Assembly (NCBI GenBank): GCA_020445255.1
Contig: JAGRGY010000018.1
Location: 27,509-63,631, forward strand
DNA length: 36,123 nucleotides
Source of the DNA: Gammaproteobacteria bacterium
Lineage (GTDB): Bacteria > Pseudomonadota > Gammaproteobacteria > Chromatiales > Chromatiaceae
Direction: 5' to 3'
Position numbers and translations under genes: made by a program. Positions 1-10,838 of the stretch are shown here, piece after piece (position 1 is the first letter of the stretch; each line of letters starts with the position of its first letter). The notes below the pieces were generated by a model. It searched no databases, was not told the origin of the DNA, and saw only the letters and a program-made list of their open reading frames with translations.

Positions 1-1
1 G

Positions 2-1495
2 CGCCAGGCGACCAAGGACGCCGGTCGGATCGCCGGTCTCGACGTCAAGCGCATCATCAACGAGCCGACCGCGGCCGCGCTGGCCTATGGCCTGGACAAG
101 TCCAAGGGCGACAAGAAGCTGGCCGTATACGACCTCGGCGGCGGCACGTTCGACGTGTCGATCATCGAGGTGGCGGAGGTCGATGGTGAGCACCAGTTCG
201 AGGTGCTGTCGACCAACGGCGACACGTTCCTCGGTGGCGAAGACTTCGACATGCGCATCATCGACTTCCTGGTCGCCGAGTTCAAAAAGGACCAGGGCGT
301 GGACCTGAAGAACGATCCGCTGGCGCTGCAGCGCCTGAAGGAATCGGCGGAGAAGGCCAAGATCGAACTGTCGAGCAGCCAGCAGACCGACATCAACCTG
401 CCGTACATCACGGCCGACGCGAGCGGTCCCAAGCACATGAACATCAAGCTGACCCGTGCCAAGCTCGAGTCGCTGGTCGACGAGCTGGTGCAGCGCACGC
501 TCGAGCCGTGCAAGATCGCGCTCAAGGATGCGGAACTGACAGCGGCCGACATCGACGACGTGATCCTGGTCGGCGGTCAGACGCGCATGCCGAAGGTGCA
601 GGCGCTGGTCGAGGAGTTTTTCGGCAAGGCGCCGCGCAAGGACGTCAACCCGGACGAGGCGGTCGCGGTCGGTGCCGCGATCCAGGGCGGCGTGCTCGGC
701 GGCCAAGTCAAGGATGTGCTGCTGCTCGACGTGACCCCGCTGTCGCTGGGCATCGAGACGCTCGGCGGCGTCATGACCAAGCTGATCGAAAAGAACACCA
801 CCATCCCGACCAATGCGTCGCAGGTGTTCTCGACCGCCGATGACAACCAGACTGCGGTAACAGTGCACGTGCTGCAGGGTGAACGCGAGCAGGCTTCGGC
901 CAACAAGTCGCTGGGTCGCTTCGACCTGGCCGACATCCCGCCGGCGCCCCGCGGCGTGCCGCAGATCGAGGTCAGCTTCGACATCGATGCCAACGGTATC
1001 CTGCACGTGTCGGCGAAAAACAAGGCGACCGGCAAGGAACAGTCGATCCGGATCACTGCTTCATCGGGTCTGTCCGAGGACGAGATTGCGAAGATGGTCA
1101 AGGATGCCGAGGCGCATGCCGACGAGGACAAGAAGTTCCACGACCTGGTGCAGGCGCGCAACCAGGCGGACAGCATGATCCATGCGACCCGCAAGTCGAT
1201 GGAGGACATCGGCGACGACAAGCTCGAGGCCGGCGAGAAGGAGTCGATCGAGAGCGCGATCCAGGAGCTCGAAGAGGCGATGAAGGGCAGCGACAAGGAC
1301 GCGATCGAGACCAGGACCAAGGCGCTGGCCGAGGCGTCCGGCAAGATGGCCGAGCGCATGTACGCGCAGCAGGGCGCGGGCGCCGCCGAGGCCGGTGCGG
1401 GAGATGCCGGTGCTCAACCCGGTGGCGAGTCGTCTGGCAAGACCGATGACGACGTCGTCGATGCCGAGTTCGAAGAGGTCAAAGACGGCAAGTAA
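2..1495 (+). CDS. dnaK: Molecular chaperone DnaK (Hsp70), 5'-truncated by window edge
   Basis: The reading frame is open from base 2 and gives 497 residues; about 150 N-terminal residues lie outside the window, judged against the usual ~640. The visible part begins inside the ATPase domain at [12 protein letters not shown] and carries the phosphate-binding DLGGGTFD motif about 44 residues in. The hydrophobic interdomain linker ([12 protein letters not shown]) follows, then the peptide-binding domain and a helical lid. The acidic C-terminus, [14 protein letters not shown], resembles the tail that recruits partners in other bacterial DnaKs. DnaK is the cytoplasmic ATP-dependent chaperone that works with DnaJ and GrpE. 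dnaJ lies 228 bp downstream on the same strand, separated by a strong terminator, so dnaJ may get only part of the dnaK transcription. Identification is certain; only the start is missing. Confidence 0.98.
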   Translation, partial: RQATKDAGRIAGLDVKRIINEPTAAALAYGLDKSKGDKKLAVYDLGGGTFDVSIIEVAEVDGEHQFEVLSTNGDTFLGGEDFDMRIIDFLVAEFKKDQGVDLKNDPLALQRLKESAEKAKIELSSSQQTDINLPYITADASGPKHMNIKLTRAKLESLVDELVQRTLEPCKIALKDAELTAADIDDVILVGGQTRMPKVQALVEEFFGKAPRKDVNPDEAVAVGAAIQGGVLGGQVKDVLLLDVTPLSLGIETLGGVMTKLIEKNTTIPTNASQVFSTADDNQTAVTVHVLQGEREQASANKSLGRFDLADIPPAPRGVPQIEVSFDIDANGILHVSAKNKATGKEQSIRITASSGLSEDEIAKMVKDAEAHADEDKKFHDLVQARNQADSMIHATRKSMEDIGDDKLEAGEKESIESAIQELEEAMKGSDKDAIETRTKALAEASGKMAERMYAQQGAGAAEAGAGDAGAQPGGESSGKTDDDVVDAEFEEVKDGK

Positions 1496-1532
1496 GGCCG
1501 GACACAGGCGACGGGTCGGTCGCCGCGGTCGG

Positions 1533-1575
1533 GACCGTGCATCGGTTGCAGAACCGGTGCACGGTCTTGGTTTTT
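1533..1575 (+). terminator. Rho-independent terminator after dnaK
   Basis: A 9-bp perfect outer stem (GACCGTGCA with TGCACGGTC), a T-G wobble and a 5-bp inner stem (CGGTT with AACCG) close a GCAG loop. The sequence TTGGTTTTT follows. It lies 37 bp after the dnaK stop and separates dnaK from dnaJ. Confidence 0.9.
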
Positions 1576-1723
1576 GTACAACGTGGAAGTTGCCGCAGGC
1601 GCATATACGACGGCATCGGCTTCGGTTGGTGCGCACGAGGGTCGGGCGTCGGATACCACGGCCGGGGCAGGGTGGCTGGCTCGGTGGCAGCGGGATTTCC
1701 TAACAAGAAGCAGCACGAGCGAA

Positions 1724-3789
<2,066 letters not shown>

Positions 3790-3817
3790 TCCGCCGGCGG
3801 CTGGTGCGGTGTGGTGA

Positions 3818-4276
3818 CTGCTGATCCCGCTTGGTCTGCTGCTGCTCGTCGCGTGTGCCGACGAGTCCAGTCCAGAGAATGCCATCCGGGCGCGCATCGG
3901 CGCGTTAGTCGATGGCGTGGAATCCGGTGACCTCGACGCGCTGCGTGACGTCCTCGCCGCCGGCTATCGCGACATCCACCACCCGGATCGACGCGCGGCG
4001 CTGCCGACACTGTTCACGCACCGCATGCGCCACCGCTCGGTGTATCTGTTCACCCGAATCGTCGAAATCAACACCGGGCCAGACGGCGTACAGGCCCACT
4101 GCGTGGTGTACGTCGCAATGACCGGCGTGCGGGTCGATAACGTCGAGGCGCTTCTACGTCTGCACGCAGACGTTTACCGCTACTCGCTTGCGTGGCGCTC
4201 CGATGGCCGATGGCGTGTCACCGAGGCGCATTGGGAGCGCGTGGACGAACCGCGGCGTGCACTGATCGGTGATTGA
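3818..4276 (+). CDS. Putative NTF2-like lipoprotein with CTG start or start-region indel
   Basis: The frame contains a lipoprotein signal, LIPLGLLLLVAC followed by ADE, with LVAC as the lipobox. The mature part is about 140 residues, with alternating helix and strand and many aromatics near the end (VYRYSLAWRSDGRWRV), which suggests an NTF2/SnoaL-like fold. The fold is inferred from the pattern and is not a firm match. No ATG, GTG or TTG lies between the in-frame TGA at 3815 and the signal peptide. The only candidates that keep the signal are CTG at 3818 or 3821. GTG codons at 3811 and 3814 are in another frame, so a one-base indel is an alternative. The first ATG, at 3917, would remove the whole signal. 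The gene lies 28 bp after dapB and could be co-transcribed. Function unknown. Confidence 0.6.
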   Translation: MLIPLGLLLLVACADESSPENAIRARIGALVDGVESGDLDALRDVLAAGYRDIHHPDRRAALPTLFTHRMRHRSVYLFTRIVEINTGPDGVQAHCVVYVAMTGVRVDNVEALLRLHADVYRYSLAWRSDGRWRVTEAHWERVDEPRRALIGD

Positions 4277-4335
4277 ACGCGTACCCGATCATCGCCGCGG
4301 TCTGCGTCGCGCCCTGCAGCTGGCGCGCAACAATG

Positions 4336-4358
4336 AAAACCCCGGCGCGTGGCCGGGG
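4336..4358 (-). terminator. Rho-independent terminator after mscL
   Basis: On the minus strand a perfect 7-bp stem, CCCCGGC with GCCGGGG around a 5-nt loop, is followed by TTTT. It lies about 40 bp past the mscL stop. Confidence 0.85.
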
Positions 4359-4398
4359 CTGACAACGCGTGGGGTCGCTGCGTTGGCAGGCGAATTCG

Positions 4399-4854
4399 TC
4401 AGCTGAGCTCGCTTGTGCAGTGCGGGCAGCGCGTTGCCTTGATTGGAATCGATGTGAAGCAATGCGGGCATTCCTTCTCGGTCGGCTCCGCGGGCGCCTC
4501 TTCTTCCTTCTTCTGCAGCGAGTTCATGCCCTTGATCAGCAGGAAGACCGCGAAAGCGACGATCGTGAAGCTGATCACACTGTTGATGAACAGGCCCGCG
4601 TTCAGGGTGACGGCGCCGGCCTCTTTGGCGGCCTCGACAGTGGCGTAGGGTCCCGCCGTAGCACCTTCTTTCAACGTGATGAACAGATCCGAGAAGTCGA
4701 CGCCGCCGAGCAGCAGACCGATAGGCGGCATGATCACGTCGTCGACCAGACTCTTCACGATGGTGCCGAAAGCGCCGCCGATAATGATACCCACGGCCAT
4801 GTCGACGACATTGCCGCGCATTGCGAATTTCTTGAATTCTTCCAACATCGCCAT
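4399..4854 (-). CDS. mscL: Large-conductance mechanosensitive channel MscL with C-terminal zinc ribbon
   Basis: MscL is a homopentameric inner-membrane channel that opens under membrane tension and releases solutes on osmotic downshock. The N-terminus ([20 protein letters not shown]) is typical, followed by TM1 with the pore-lining [17 protein letters not shown] and TM2 near residues 86-108 ([19 protein letters not shown]). The protein has 151 residues, somewhat longer than usual. The extra tail replaces the usual end of the C-terminal helix and carries CPHC (129-132) and CPHC (143-146), which looks like a complete four-cysteine zinc ribbon. A GGGGAGAG ribosome-binding site precedes the ATG at 4854. 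It lies downstream of an unknown gene and an SDR gene on the same strand. Channel identity is firm; zinc binding is inferred. Confidence 0.95.
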   Translation of the reverse strand: MAMLEEFKKFAMRGNVVDMAVGIIIGGAFGTIVKSLVDDVIMPPIGLLLGGVDFSDLFITLKEGATAGPYATVEAAKEAGAVTLNAGLFINSVISFTIVAFAVFLLIKGMNSLQKKEEEAPAEPTEKECPHCFTSIPIKATRCPHCTSELS

Positions 4855-4905
4855 GTGTCTCTCTCCCCTGTGATTGATACTGCTCCGCGAGGAGCCATCG
4901 TGCGT

Positions 4906-5265
4906 CTATCGTTCGGCACCGGTCGCGGTCGTTCCCCGGTCCTGCCGCTGTTGGGCGCTGGACGTTGTCGCATTGTCGAGTACGTCGGCAAGACCCGCCG
5001 GCCATTCTAATCCGGGCGGCCCCTCTTGGCTAAGGCACCAGGTTAACGCGGCGCGCAGCTGTGGCAGCAGCCGCTTGCGAACGACCAGCCGTCCGCCGGC
5101 GTGTGCGCCGATCACGGTCGCGGCATCGCGCAGGGTCTCGCGGGCGACCTGCGCGCATTCGGACCCACCCGGCGGGTAGGCCGCGGCTGCATACCAATCG
5201 ACTGCGCGCGCCAGCGCTGCCGCCTGTTCGGCGTCGCAGTCGATCTGCGCCAGTCGCTGTTTCAT
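4906..5265 (-). CDS. Hypothetical protein, second gene after the SDR gene
   Basis: This 119-residue product starts 12 bp after the SDR stop codon and runs the same way, as expected for an operon. It looks mainly alpha-helical, with an aromatic patch (VDWYAAAAYPPGG) and a basic helix (RLVVRKRLLPQLRAAL). The last 20 residues are polar and probably disordered. No signal peptide, membrane span or catalytic motif is visible, and I do not recognise the family. mscL begins 51 bp downstream. Support comes from gene spacing and the absence of a better frame, so it could still be a chance open frame in GC-rich DNA. Confidence 0.6.
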   Translation of the reverse strand: MKQRLAQIDCDAEQAAALARAVDWYAAAAYPPGGSECAQVARETLRDAATVIGAHAGGRLVVRKRLLPQLRAALTWCLSQEGPPGLEWPAGLADVLDNATTSSAQQRQDRGTTATGAER

Positions 5266-5277
5266 GCGACGGCGCGT

Positions 5278-5991
5278 TCAGCTTTGCCCGTACACCGGAA
5301 TCGCCGCACCGCTGATGCAGCGCGCGGCATCCGATGCCAGGAACACGACCACGTCGGCGAGCGCCTGCGGCGGGACCCATTTGGCGAAATCGGCATCCGG
5401 CATGTCGCTGCGGTTCTGCGGGGTGTCGATGGTGCCCGGCAGGATGCAATTGATATTGATGTCGTTGAAACGGTTCTCGGCGGCGAGCGATTCGGTCAGC
5501 GTGATCACGGCGGCCTTGGATGCGCAGTACGGCGCCATGCGACCCTTGCCCTGCTCGGCGGCGCGTGCCGACACGTTGACGATGCGCCCGAAGCCGCGCT
5601 CGAGCATCGGCGGGATCACGCGGCGGCACGTGTTGAACACCGAGCGTGCGTTCAGGTTCAGCATGAAATCCCAGTCCTTGTCGGCGGTGTCCTGCAGCAG
5701 GGGCCCCATCGTGAAGCCGCCGGCGATGTTGGCCAGCACGTCGATCCGGCCGAAGGTGTCGAGGACGAGACCGAATGCCCGGTCGACCGAGGACGGATCG
5801 ATCAGGTCGACCTCGAAGGCGCGCGCCGATGCCTGGCCAGCACACAGGTCGATCGTGTCGGTGCAGGCGTCGAGATTGCGGTCGAGCAATGCCAGGTGTG
5901 CACCAAGCGGCGCGAACGCCTGCGCCACCGCGCGCCCGAGGTTGCCACCGGCGCCGGTGATGGCGACGACGCGTTGGTCGGATTCCTGCAT
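5278..5991 (-). CDS. Short-chain dehydrogenase/reductase (SDR), substrate unknown
   Basis: This 237-residue classical SDR is a soluble NAD(P)-dependent oxidoreductase. The cofactor-binding TGAGGNLG is at residues 12-19, and NIAGG, the structural NNAG-like motif, is near 88-92. The catalytic tetrad is visible as Asn114, Ser141, Tyr155 and Lys159 (the last two in YCASK). An aspartate in LLDRN at the end of the second strand favours NAD over NADP; this is inference. The ending GAAIPVYGQS is typical of the family. It is the first gene of a minus-strand run that continues into an unknown gene and mscL. The substrate cannot be told from sequence, and the neighbours give no pathway. Confidence 0.9.
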   Translation of the reverse strand: MQESDQRVVAITGAGGNLGRAVAQAFAPLGAHLALLDRNLDACTDTIDLCAGQASARAFEVDLIDPSSVDRAFGLVLDTFGRIDVLANIAGGFTMGPLLQDTADKDWDFMLNLNARSVFNTCRRVIPPMLERGFGRIVNVSARAAEQGKGRMAPYCASKAAVITLTESLAAENRFNDININCILPGTIDTPQNRSDMPDADFAKWVPPQALADVVVFLASDAARCISGAAIPVYGQS

Positions 5992-6131
5992 GACATGATC
6001 TCCCGGGATTTCGTTTGCTGGCCGGAGCCTACCGGATCGCGGGTGGCGGACAAAGTCATCCAGGTGGAGAACAGGCTGGCACGAAGCCTGCTTCGCTCAT
6101 ACCAGACAGGTCGCAGCACGAGGTTACGACG

Positions 6132-7070
6132 GTGTTTGAGCTCGCACTGCTGGGTTCGGGATTTGCCGGGCCGGGAAAGGCTGAAGGTGGCGTACGCATC
6201 GGCGACGGCGACCTGCTGTCATTGGTTTTCGGGGGCGACGCCTCGGATCCCTCAGCCTTCGCCGGCGAGCTGCAGGCGTTGCTGATGCAGATGCCGCCGG
6301 ATCTCGCGGCGCACGTACAGGCCCTGCTCCAGGGCGGCACGGGATTGCCGCAGGCGGCAAGCGCACGCCCGGTCGCGGCCGTTAGCGATCAGAACGCCGA
6401 ACCGCTGATGACGCTGGCGTCGGCGACGGAGCGCGTGCCTTTGCCGCAGATTCCGCTGCCGGCCGCCCCGGCGACGCCGGTCGTCACATCGTCGGTCACG
6501 GGGGTTGTCGTACCCGAGATCGGGGCGGGCGTCGATCCCGCGACGACTGCCGCTGCCGTCGGCACGCCACCGCCGGTTGTGGCGATGGCCGTCGCGCAGC
6601 AACCACTGCCGCCCCAGTTGGCGGGCAGCCTGCTCGACATGGCGGTTCCGCAACAGGTCGGTACGGGCGGATGGGCCGACGCCATCGGTGAGCGCGTCGC
6701 GTGGATGGTGAATGGTGACCAGCAGTTCGCGCGCCTGAAGCTGAATCCGCCACAGCTCGGACCGCTGGAGATCCGGATCAGCGTGTCGCACGATCAGTCC
6801 AGCGTATCGTTCATCGCACATCATGCGGCGACCCGGGAGGCACTTGAGGCCGCCATGCCGCGGCTGCGCGAGATGTTCAACGATGCCTCGCTGCAGCTGG
6901 TGCGTGCCGACGTCGGCGACCCTGCCGCCGGGCGCGACGGCTTTGCCGGGTCGTCGGCCGACCGCACCGATGTCCCGGAGTTCCCCGCGCGTGACTTCGA
7001 CGAACCGGATCTGCTGCCGGTAGCGACCGGAATCGTCAGCGCCGTAGGCCTGGTCGACTTGTTCGTCTGA
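6132..7070 (+). CDS. FliK-type flagellar hook-length control protein (C-terminal domain)
   Basis: The C-terminal ~100 residues carry the FliK hook-length domain: QFARLKLNPPQLGPLEIRI, then VSFIAHHAATREALEAAMPR and LREMF. The N-terminal two thirds is low-complexity, rich in Ala, Pro, Val and Gly, as in FliK proteins, where the N-terminus acts as an exported ruler. GTG at 6132 is preferred because CACGAGG, a ribosome-binding site, precedes it and the following sequence is protein-like. The frame is open further upstream to 6015, but that part reads as unstructured and overlaps the divergent SDR promoter region. The product would be 312 residues. No other flagellar gene is in the window, so it may be a stand-alone FliK relative. 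It ends about 100 bp before lapA. Confidence 0.8.
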   Translation: MFELALLGSGFAGPGKAEGGVRIGDGDLLSLVFGGDASDPSAFAGELQALLMQMPPDLAAHVQALLQGGTGLPQAASARPVAAVSDQNAEPLMTLASATERVPLPQIPLPAAPATPVVTSSVTGVVVPEIGAGVDPATTAAAVGTPPPVVAMAVAQQPLPPQLAGSLLDMAVPQQVGTGGWADAIGERVAWMVNGDQQFARLKLNPPQLGPLEIRISVSHDQSSVSFIAHHAATREALEAAMPRLREMFNDASLQLVRADVGDPAAGRDGFAGSSADRTDVPEFPARDFDEPDLLPVATGIVSAVGLVDLFV

Positions 7071-7127
7071 GACCACCGGCGGGTGTACATCGGCGCGACC
7101 GACGCGCCGCAAGCCCATCCCTTTCCT

Positions 7128-7136
7128 TGCTATGAT
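7128..7136 (+). promoter_or_regulatory. Candidate extended -10 promoter for lapA-lapB-pyrF
   Basis: TGC followed by TATGAT is an extended -10 element without a clear -35 box. Transcription would start near 7143, which leaves room for the GGGGAAT ribosome-binding site and the TTG start at 7169. Confidence 0.45.
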
Positions 7137-7168
7137 TGGCGCGCAACGCGCTGCGGGGGAATCTCGTC

Positions 7169-7456
7169 TTGATCATAGTCAAGCTGCTGTTACTGCTGGT
7201 GTTTATGGTGATTGGTGCAAGCTTCGCGATCATCAACGACGCACCGGTCAGGGTGGACCTCTACTTCATCACTCCGGAGCTGCCGCTGTCGCTGCTGCTG
7301 CTGTTGGCGCTGGGTTGCGGCATCCTGCTCGGCGGCTTGGCCGGCGTCGTGTATTTCATGCGGGTCAAGAAGGAGAACGCCGACCTCAAGCGCAAGGCGC
7401 GACTGGTCAGTGAAGAGGTCAAGAACCTGCGCGCGATGCCCCTGAAGGGACGCTGA
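7169..7456 (+). CDS. lapA: LapA-domain inner-membrane protein (YciS family)
   Basis: This small LapA (DUF1049) protein has two membrane helices, LLLLLVFMVIGASFAII near the start and LSLLLLLALGCGILLGGLAGVVYF in the middle, then a basic coiled-coil tail (VKKENADLKRKARLVSEEV). In E. coli LapA and LapB are co-encoded; LapB regulates LPS synthesis, while LapA's role is less clear. TTG at 7169 is preferred because GGGGAAT stands just upstream and the resulting N-terminus (MIIVKLLLLL) resembles other members. An upstream TTG at 7136 lies inside the likely -10 box. The product is 95 residues. lapB starts 4 bp after the stop, so the genes are almost certainly co-transcribed. Confidence 0.88.
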   Translation: MIIVKLLLLLVFMVIGASFAIINDAPVRVDLYFITPELPLSLLLLLALGCGILLGGLAGVVYFMRVKKENADLKRKARLVSEEVKNLRAMPLKGR

Positions 7457-7460
7457 TACC

Positions 7461-8630
7461 GTGCAGGAACTCCTGTTGCTGTTGCTGCCCGTCGCAGCCG
7501 CCTCCGGATGGCTGGCGGCGCGGCGCAGCGCGCGCAAGGAGAATCCACCGCAGGGTTGCGAGACCAGTCCGGTGTATTTCCGCGGCCTCAACCACCTGCT
7601 CAACGAGGAGCCGGACAAGGCGATCGATGCCTTCGTCGAGATGCTTGAGGTCGACAGCGACACGGTCGAGACGCACCTCGCACTCGGCAACCTGTTTCGC
7701 CGGCGCGGCGAGGTCGAGCGGGCCATCCGCATCCATCAGAACCTGATCGCGCGGCCGGCCTTGACCCGCGAACAACGCGCCCAGGCGCTGCTCGAGCTGG
7801 GTCAGGATTACATGCGTGCCGGATTGTACGACCGCGCGGAGAACCTGTTCCGCGAACTCAAGGAAACCAAGCTGCACGTCAAGCCGGCCCTGAACAACCT
7901 GCTCGTGATCTACGAAAAGGAGCGTGACTGGAAGGCCTGTCTCGACGTCGCCGACGAACTCGAGTCGATCACCGGCAACAAGATGATGCTGCAGAAGTCG
8001 CACTATTTTTGCGAACTCGCGATCGGCGCGCGCATGCAGGGGCGCGCGGCCGATGCGGCGGCGTATCTCAAGAAGGCACTGTCGACCTACCGCGGCTGTG
8101 TGCGTGCAAACCACCTGCAGGCACAGTTCGCAGCTTCGCAGGGCGACCATCGCGGTGCGATTCGCATCCTGCGCCAGACGGCGGAGCAGGATGCGGACTA
8201 TCTGCCGGAGATACTGCCGGAGATCGTCAGCAACCTGCGCCACCTCGGCGATGTCCAGGAACTGCGCACCATTCTGACCGAGATCGTCGCCAAGCAGCCC
8301 GGCACCGGCGCCGAACTGGCGATGGTCGACCTGCTGATCGAACAGCAGGGCGAGGCGGCCGCCGCCGAATACCTCGCCGACCAGCTGGCGCGCGAACCGA
8401 GCCTTGCGCTGCTGCTGCGCAGCATCGAACTCAACGCACGTATGCCCGAGGGACAATCGACCCGATTTCTCGAGGGTTTGCGGCCGCATATCCGCCGGCT
8501 GCTCGACCAGCGCCCGATCTACCAGTGCAGCCACTGCGGGTTCACCGCCAAGACGCTGCATTGGCAATGTCCGAGTTGCCGACGCTGGAGTGCGGTCAAG
8601 CGCCGACCCGGTTGTGAGGCCGAGATCTGA
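7461..8630 (+). CDS. lapB: LPS assembly protein LapB (YciM)
   Basis: This 389-residue protein has an N-terminal membrane anchor ([17 protein letters not shown]), a series of TPR helices ([20 protein letters not shown] and onward), and a C-terminal rubredoxin-like metal site with CSHC and CPSC near residues 354-373. This is exactly the LapB layout. In E. coli LapB recruits FtsH to degrade LpxC and so balances LPS against phospholipid synthesis. The start is GTG at 7461, 4 bp after lapA, and pyrF follows after 17 bp; lapA-lapB-pyrF is a conserved gammaproteobacterial order. Identification rests on domain order, the zinc-site tail and context together. Confidence 0.96.
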   Translation: MQELLLLLLPVAAASGWLAARRSARKENPPQGCETSPVYFRGLNHLLNEEPDKAIDAFVEMLEVDSDTVETHLALGNLFRRRGEVERAIRIHQNLIARPALTREQRAQALLELGQDYMRAGLYDRAENLFRELKETKLHVKPALNNLLVIYEKERDWKACLDVADELESITGNKMMLQKSHYFCELAIGARMQGRAADAAAYLKKALSTYRGCVRANHLQAQFAASQGDHRGAIRILRQTAEQDADYLPEILPEIVSNLRHLGDVQELRTILTEIVAKQPGTGAELAMVDLLIEQQGEAAAAEYLADQLAREPSLALLLRSIELNARMPEGQSTRFLEGLRPHIRRLLDQRPIYQCSHCGFTAKTLHWQCPSCRRWSAVKRRPGCEAEI

Positions 8631-8647
8631 ACGAAGCAGGAAGACAC

Positions 8648-9358
8648 ATGAGTCCCAGTGAACCGCGCGTCATCGTCGCGCTCGATTTTGCCGCGCCCGC
8701 ACCGGCATTGGCGCTGTTGGAGCGGATCGATCCGACGCAGTGCCGGGTCAAGATCGGCAAAGAGATGTTCACGCGTGCCGGGCCGGCGCTGGTCGAACAG
8801 GTGGCGGCACGCGGCTTCGAGGTCTTTCTCGACCTCAAGTTTCACGATATCCCCAATACCGTTGCCGCCGCGTGCGACGCGGCCGCCGACCTCGGGGTGT
8901 GGATGATCAACGTGCACGCCTCGGGCGGGCGTCGCATGATGACGGCCGCGGCGGAGCGCCTCGCACACCGGCCGCAGCGGCCACTGCTGATCGCGGTGAC
9001 GATCCTGACCAGTCTCGGCCAACAGGACATCGCCGAGGTCGGGTTCGGCGGCAGTCCGGCCGCCAACGTGTTGCGCCTCGCGGCGCTCGCCGAGGACTCT
9101 GGCCTCGACGGCGTCGTGTGCTCGCCGCTCGAGGTGGCGGGGCTGCGCGCCGAGCGTGGGGCCGGTTTCCGCCTGGTCACGCCGGGTGTACGCCCGGCCG
9201 GGTCGGCGGTCGACGACCAGAAACGCATCATGACCCCGGGCGATGCGATCCGCGCCGGGGCCAGCTACCTCGTTGTCGGCCGGCCGATCACCGCGGCCGA
9301 CGACCCGCCGGCGAGTCTTTCCATGATCAACGCCGAGGTCGCGGCGGCGCTCGCATGA
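8648..9358 (+). CDS. pyrF: Orotidine 5'-phosphate decarboxylase
   Basis: PyrF converts orotidine monophosphate to UMP, the last step of de novo pyrimidine synthesis, in the cytoplasm. The 236-residue TIM-barrel protein has the active-site motif [10 protein letters not shown] with Asp62 and Lys64, an N-terminal VALDF strand, and the phosphate-binding end [15 protein letters not shown] precedes the mobile loop region. A ribosome-binding site, AGGAAG, lies upstream of the ATG. It is the third gene of the lapA-lapB-pyrF run and is normal in length and residues. Confidence 0.97.
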   Translation: MSPSEPRVIVALDFAAPAPALALLERIDPTQCRVKIGKEMFTRAGPALVEQVAARGFEVFLDLKFHDIPNTVAAACDAAADLGVWMINVHASGGRRMMTAAAERLAHRPQRPLLIAVTILTSLGQQDIAEVGFGGSPAANVLRLAALAEDSGLDGVVCSPLEVAGLRAERGAGFRLVTPGVRPAGSAVDDQKRIMTPGDAIRAGASYLVVGRPITAADDPPASLSMINAEVAAALA

Positions 9359-9364
9359 ACCGGC

Positions 9365-9390
9365 GACGGCTCCGCATCGCCGTCAATTTT
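9365..9390 (+). terminator. Weak candidate terminator after pyrF
   Basis: A 6-bp perfect stem, GACGGC with GCCGTC, has an 8-nt loop and is followed by AATTTT. The stem is short and the T tract weak, so this is tentative. Confidence 0.4.
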
Positions 9391-9585
9391 AACGCTGCAT
9401 AAAAAGAACCATTGGGCGGTTGACGGACAGGTTTGGTAGCGTTACGGCCCGAAATATAAGGTTATCGGAATATTGTTAGCCAATTGTTCGCTAAAACAAT
9501 GATTTGGCTGCGATGTCTCGAGTGATGCCAATCTGGTGGGCGGACCCGTCGAACCGCCCGTGATAGAGACCCCGGAGGTTCCCGC
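9391..9585 (+). promoter_or_regulatory. AT-rich upstream region of sat
   Basis: This stretch is clearly richer in A and T than its surroundings. It contains TTGACG at 9420-9425, a possible -35 box with no good -10 at standard spacing, AATATAAGG near 9453, and an imperfect dyad TTGTTAGC...GCTAAAACAA at about 9473-9500. It most likely holds the sat promoter and perhaps an operator. The exact promoter cannot be fixed by eye. Confidence 0.45.
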
Positions 9586-10773
9586 ATGATCAAGCCCGTC
9601 GGATCCGACACCCTGCACCCCCTGTTCGTGTATGACCCGGACGCGCACGACGCGTTGTCCCACGAAGCCGAGAACATGCCGTCGCTGCTGATCAGCTCAC
9701 AGGCCGCCGGCAACGCCGTGATGATGGGCGCGGGTTACTTCAATCCGCTGACCGGATTCATGAACGTCGCCGACGCGATGGGCGCGGCCACCAAGATGAC
9801 GTTGACCGACGGCTCGTTCTTTCCGGTGCCGGTGATGTGCCTGGTCGAGAGCACCGAGGCGATCGGTGATGCCAAGCGCATTGCGCTGCGCGATCCGAAC
9901 GTCGAGGGCAACCCGGTGCTCGCCGTCATGGACGTCGAGAGCATCGAGGAGGTGAGCGACGAGCAGATGCAGGCGATGACGGAGAAGGTCTACCGCACCA
10001 TGGACCCGGAGCATCCGGGCGTCGCCGCGTTCAACTCGCAGGGCCGTATCGCCGTTTCCGGGCCGATCCAGGTGCTGAACTTCTCGTACTTCATCACCGA
10101 CTTCCCGGACACCTTCCGCACCGCGGTCGAGATCCGCAACGAGATCCAGGAGCGCGGTTGGAAAAAGATCGTCGCCTTCCAGACCCGCAACCCGATGCAC
10201 CTCGCGCACGAGGAACTGTGCCACATGGCGATGGATCGTCTCGGCTGCGACGGGCTGGTCATCCACATGCTGCTGGGCAAGCTGAAGCCGGGCGATATCC
10301 CCGCGCCGGTGCGTGATGCTGCGATCCGCAAGATGGTCGAGCTGTACTTTCCGCCGAACAGCGCAATGGTCACCGGTTACGGCTTCGACATGCTCTACGC
10401 CGGCCCGCGCGAGGCCGTACTGCACGCGTATTTCCGCCAGAACATGGGCGCGACGCACTTCATCATCGGCCGCGACCATGCCGGCGTCGGCGATTACTAC
10501 GGTGCGTTCGATGCCCAGACCATCTTCGACGACGAGGTGCCTGCCGGCGCACTCGAGATCGAGATCTTCAAGGCCGACCACACCGCGTGGTCGAAGAAGC
10601 TGAACAAGGTGGTCATGATGCGCGAGGCACCGGACCACCAGAAAGAGGATTTCGTCCTGCTGTCCGGCACCAAGGTGCGCGAGATGCTGGGCAACGGCAT
10701 CGCACCGCCGAAGGAATTCTCGCGTCCCGAGGTCGCGCAGATCCTGATCAACTACTACCAGTCGCTGAACTGA
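9586..10773 (+). CDS. sat: Dissimilatory-type ATP sulfurylase
   Basis: Sat interconverts sulfate plus ATP with adenylylsulfate (APS) plus pyrophosphate. The 395-residue single-domain protein carries QTRNPMHLAHE at 199-209, the family QxRNPxHxxHE motif, and GRDHAG at 295-300, both part of the nucleotide site. This homomeric form, rather than heterodimeric CysDN, is the one used in sulfur oxidation to make ATP from APS, or in sulfate reduction. In a gammaproteobacterium oxidation is the likelier direction; this is inference. A GGAGG ribosome-binding site lies upstream. The gene stands alone between an AT-rich leader and a strong terminator, and neither aprAB nor dsr genes are in view. Confidence 0.95.
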   Translation: MIKPVGSDTLHPLFVYDPDAHDALSHEAENMPSLLISSQAAGNAVMMGAGYFNPLTGFMNVADAMGAATKMTLTDGSFFPVPVMCLVESTEAIGDAKRIALRDPNVEGNPVLAVMDVESIEEVSDEQMQAMTEKVYRTMDPEHPGVAAFNSQGRIAVSGPIQVLNFSYFITDFPDTFRTAVEIRNEIQERGWKKIVAFQTRNPMHLAHEELCHMAMDRLGCDGLVIHMLLGKLKPGDIPAPVRDAAIRKMVELYFPPNSAMVTGYGFDMLYAGPREAVLHAYFRQNMGATHFIIGRDHAGVGDYYGAFDAQTIFDDEVPAGALEIEIFKADHTAWSKKLNKVVMMREAPDHQKEDFVLLSGTKVREMLGNGIAPPKEFSRPEVAQILINYYQSLN

Positions 10774-10800
10774 GCCTGCAGGCCTGCTGAGGCATAATGA

Positions 10801-10826
10801 AGCCCGCTCATCCGAGCGGGCTTTTT
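10801..10826 (+). terminator. Rho-independent terminator after sat
   Basis: A perfect 9-bp stem, AGCCCGCTC with GAGCGGGCT around ATCC, runs into TTTTT. It ends 12 bp before the next start codon, so the Nudix gene probably depends on read-through or an overlapping promoter. Confidence 0.92.
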
Positions 10827-10838
10827 CGTTGGCGGGCA

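Noticed and set aside
1574..1723. N-terminal extension of DnaJ
   Set aside because: It begins inside the dnaK terminator and does not match the strict J-domain start of the family.
6015..6131. N-terminal extension of the FliK-like protein from 6015
   Set aside because: The segment is not protein-like and overlaps the divergent SDR promoter region; a ribosome-binding site supports GTG at 6132.
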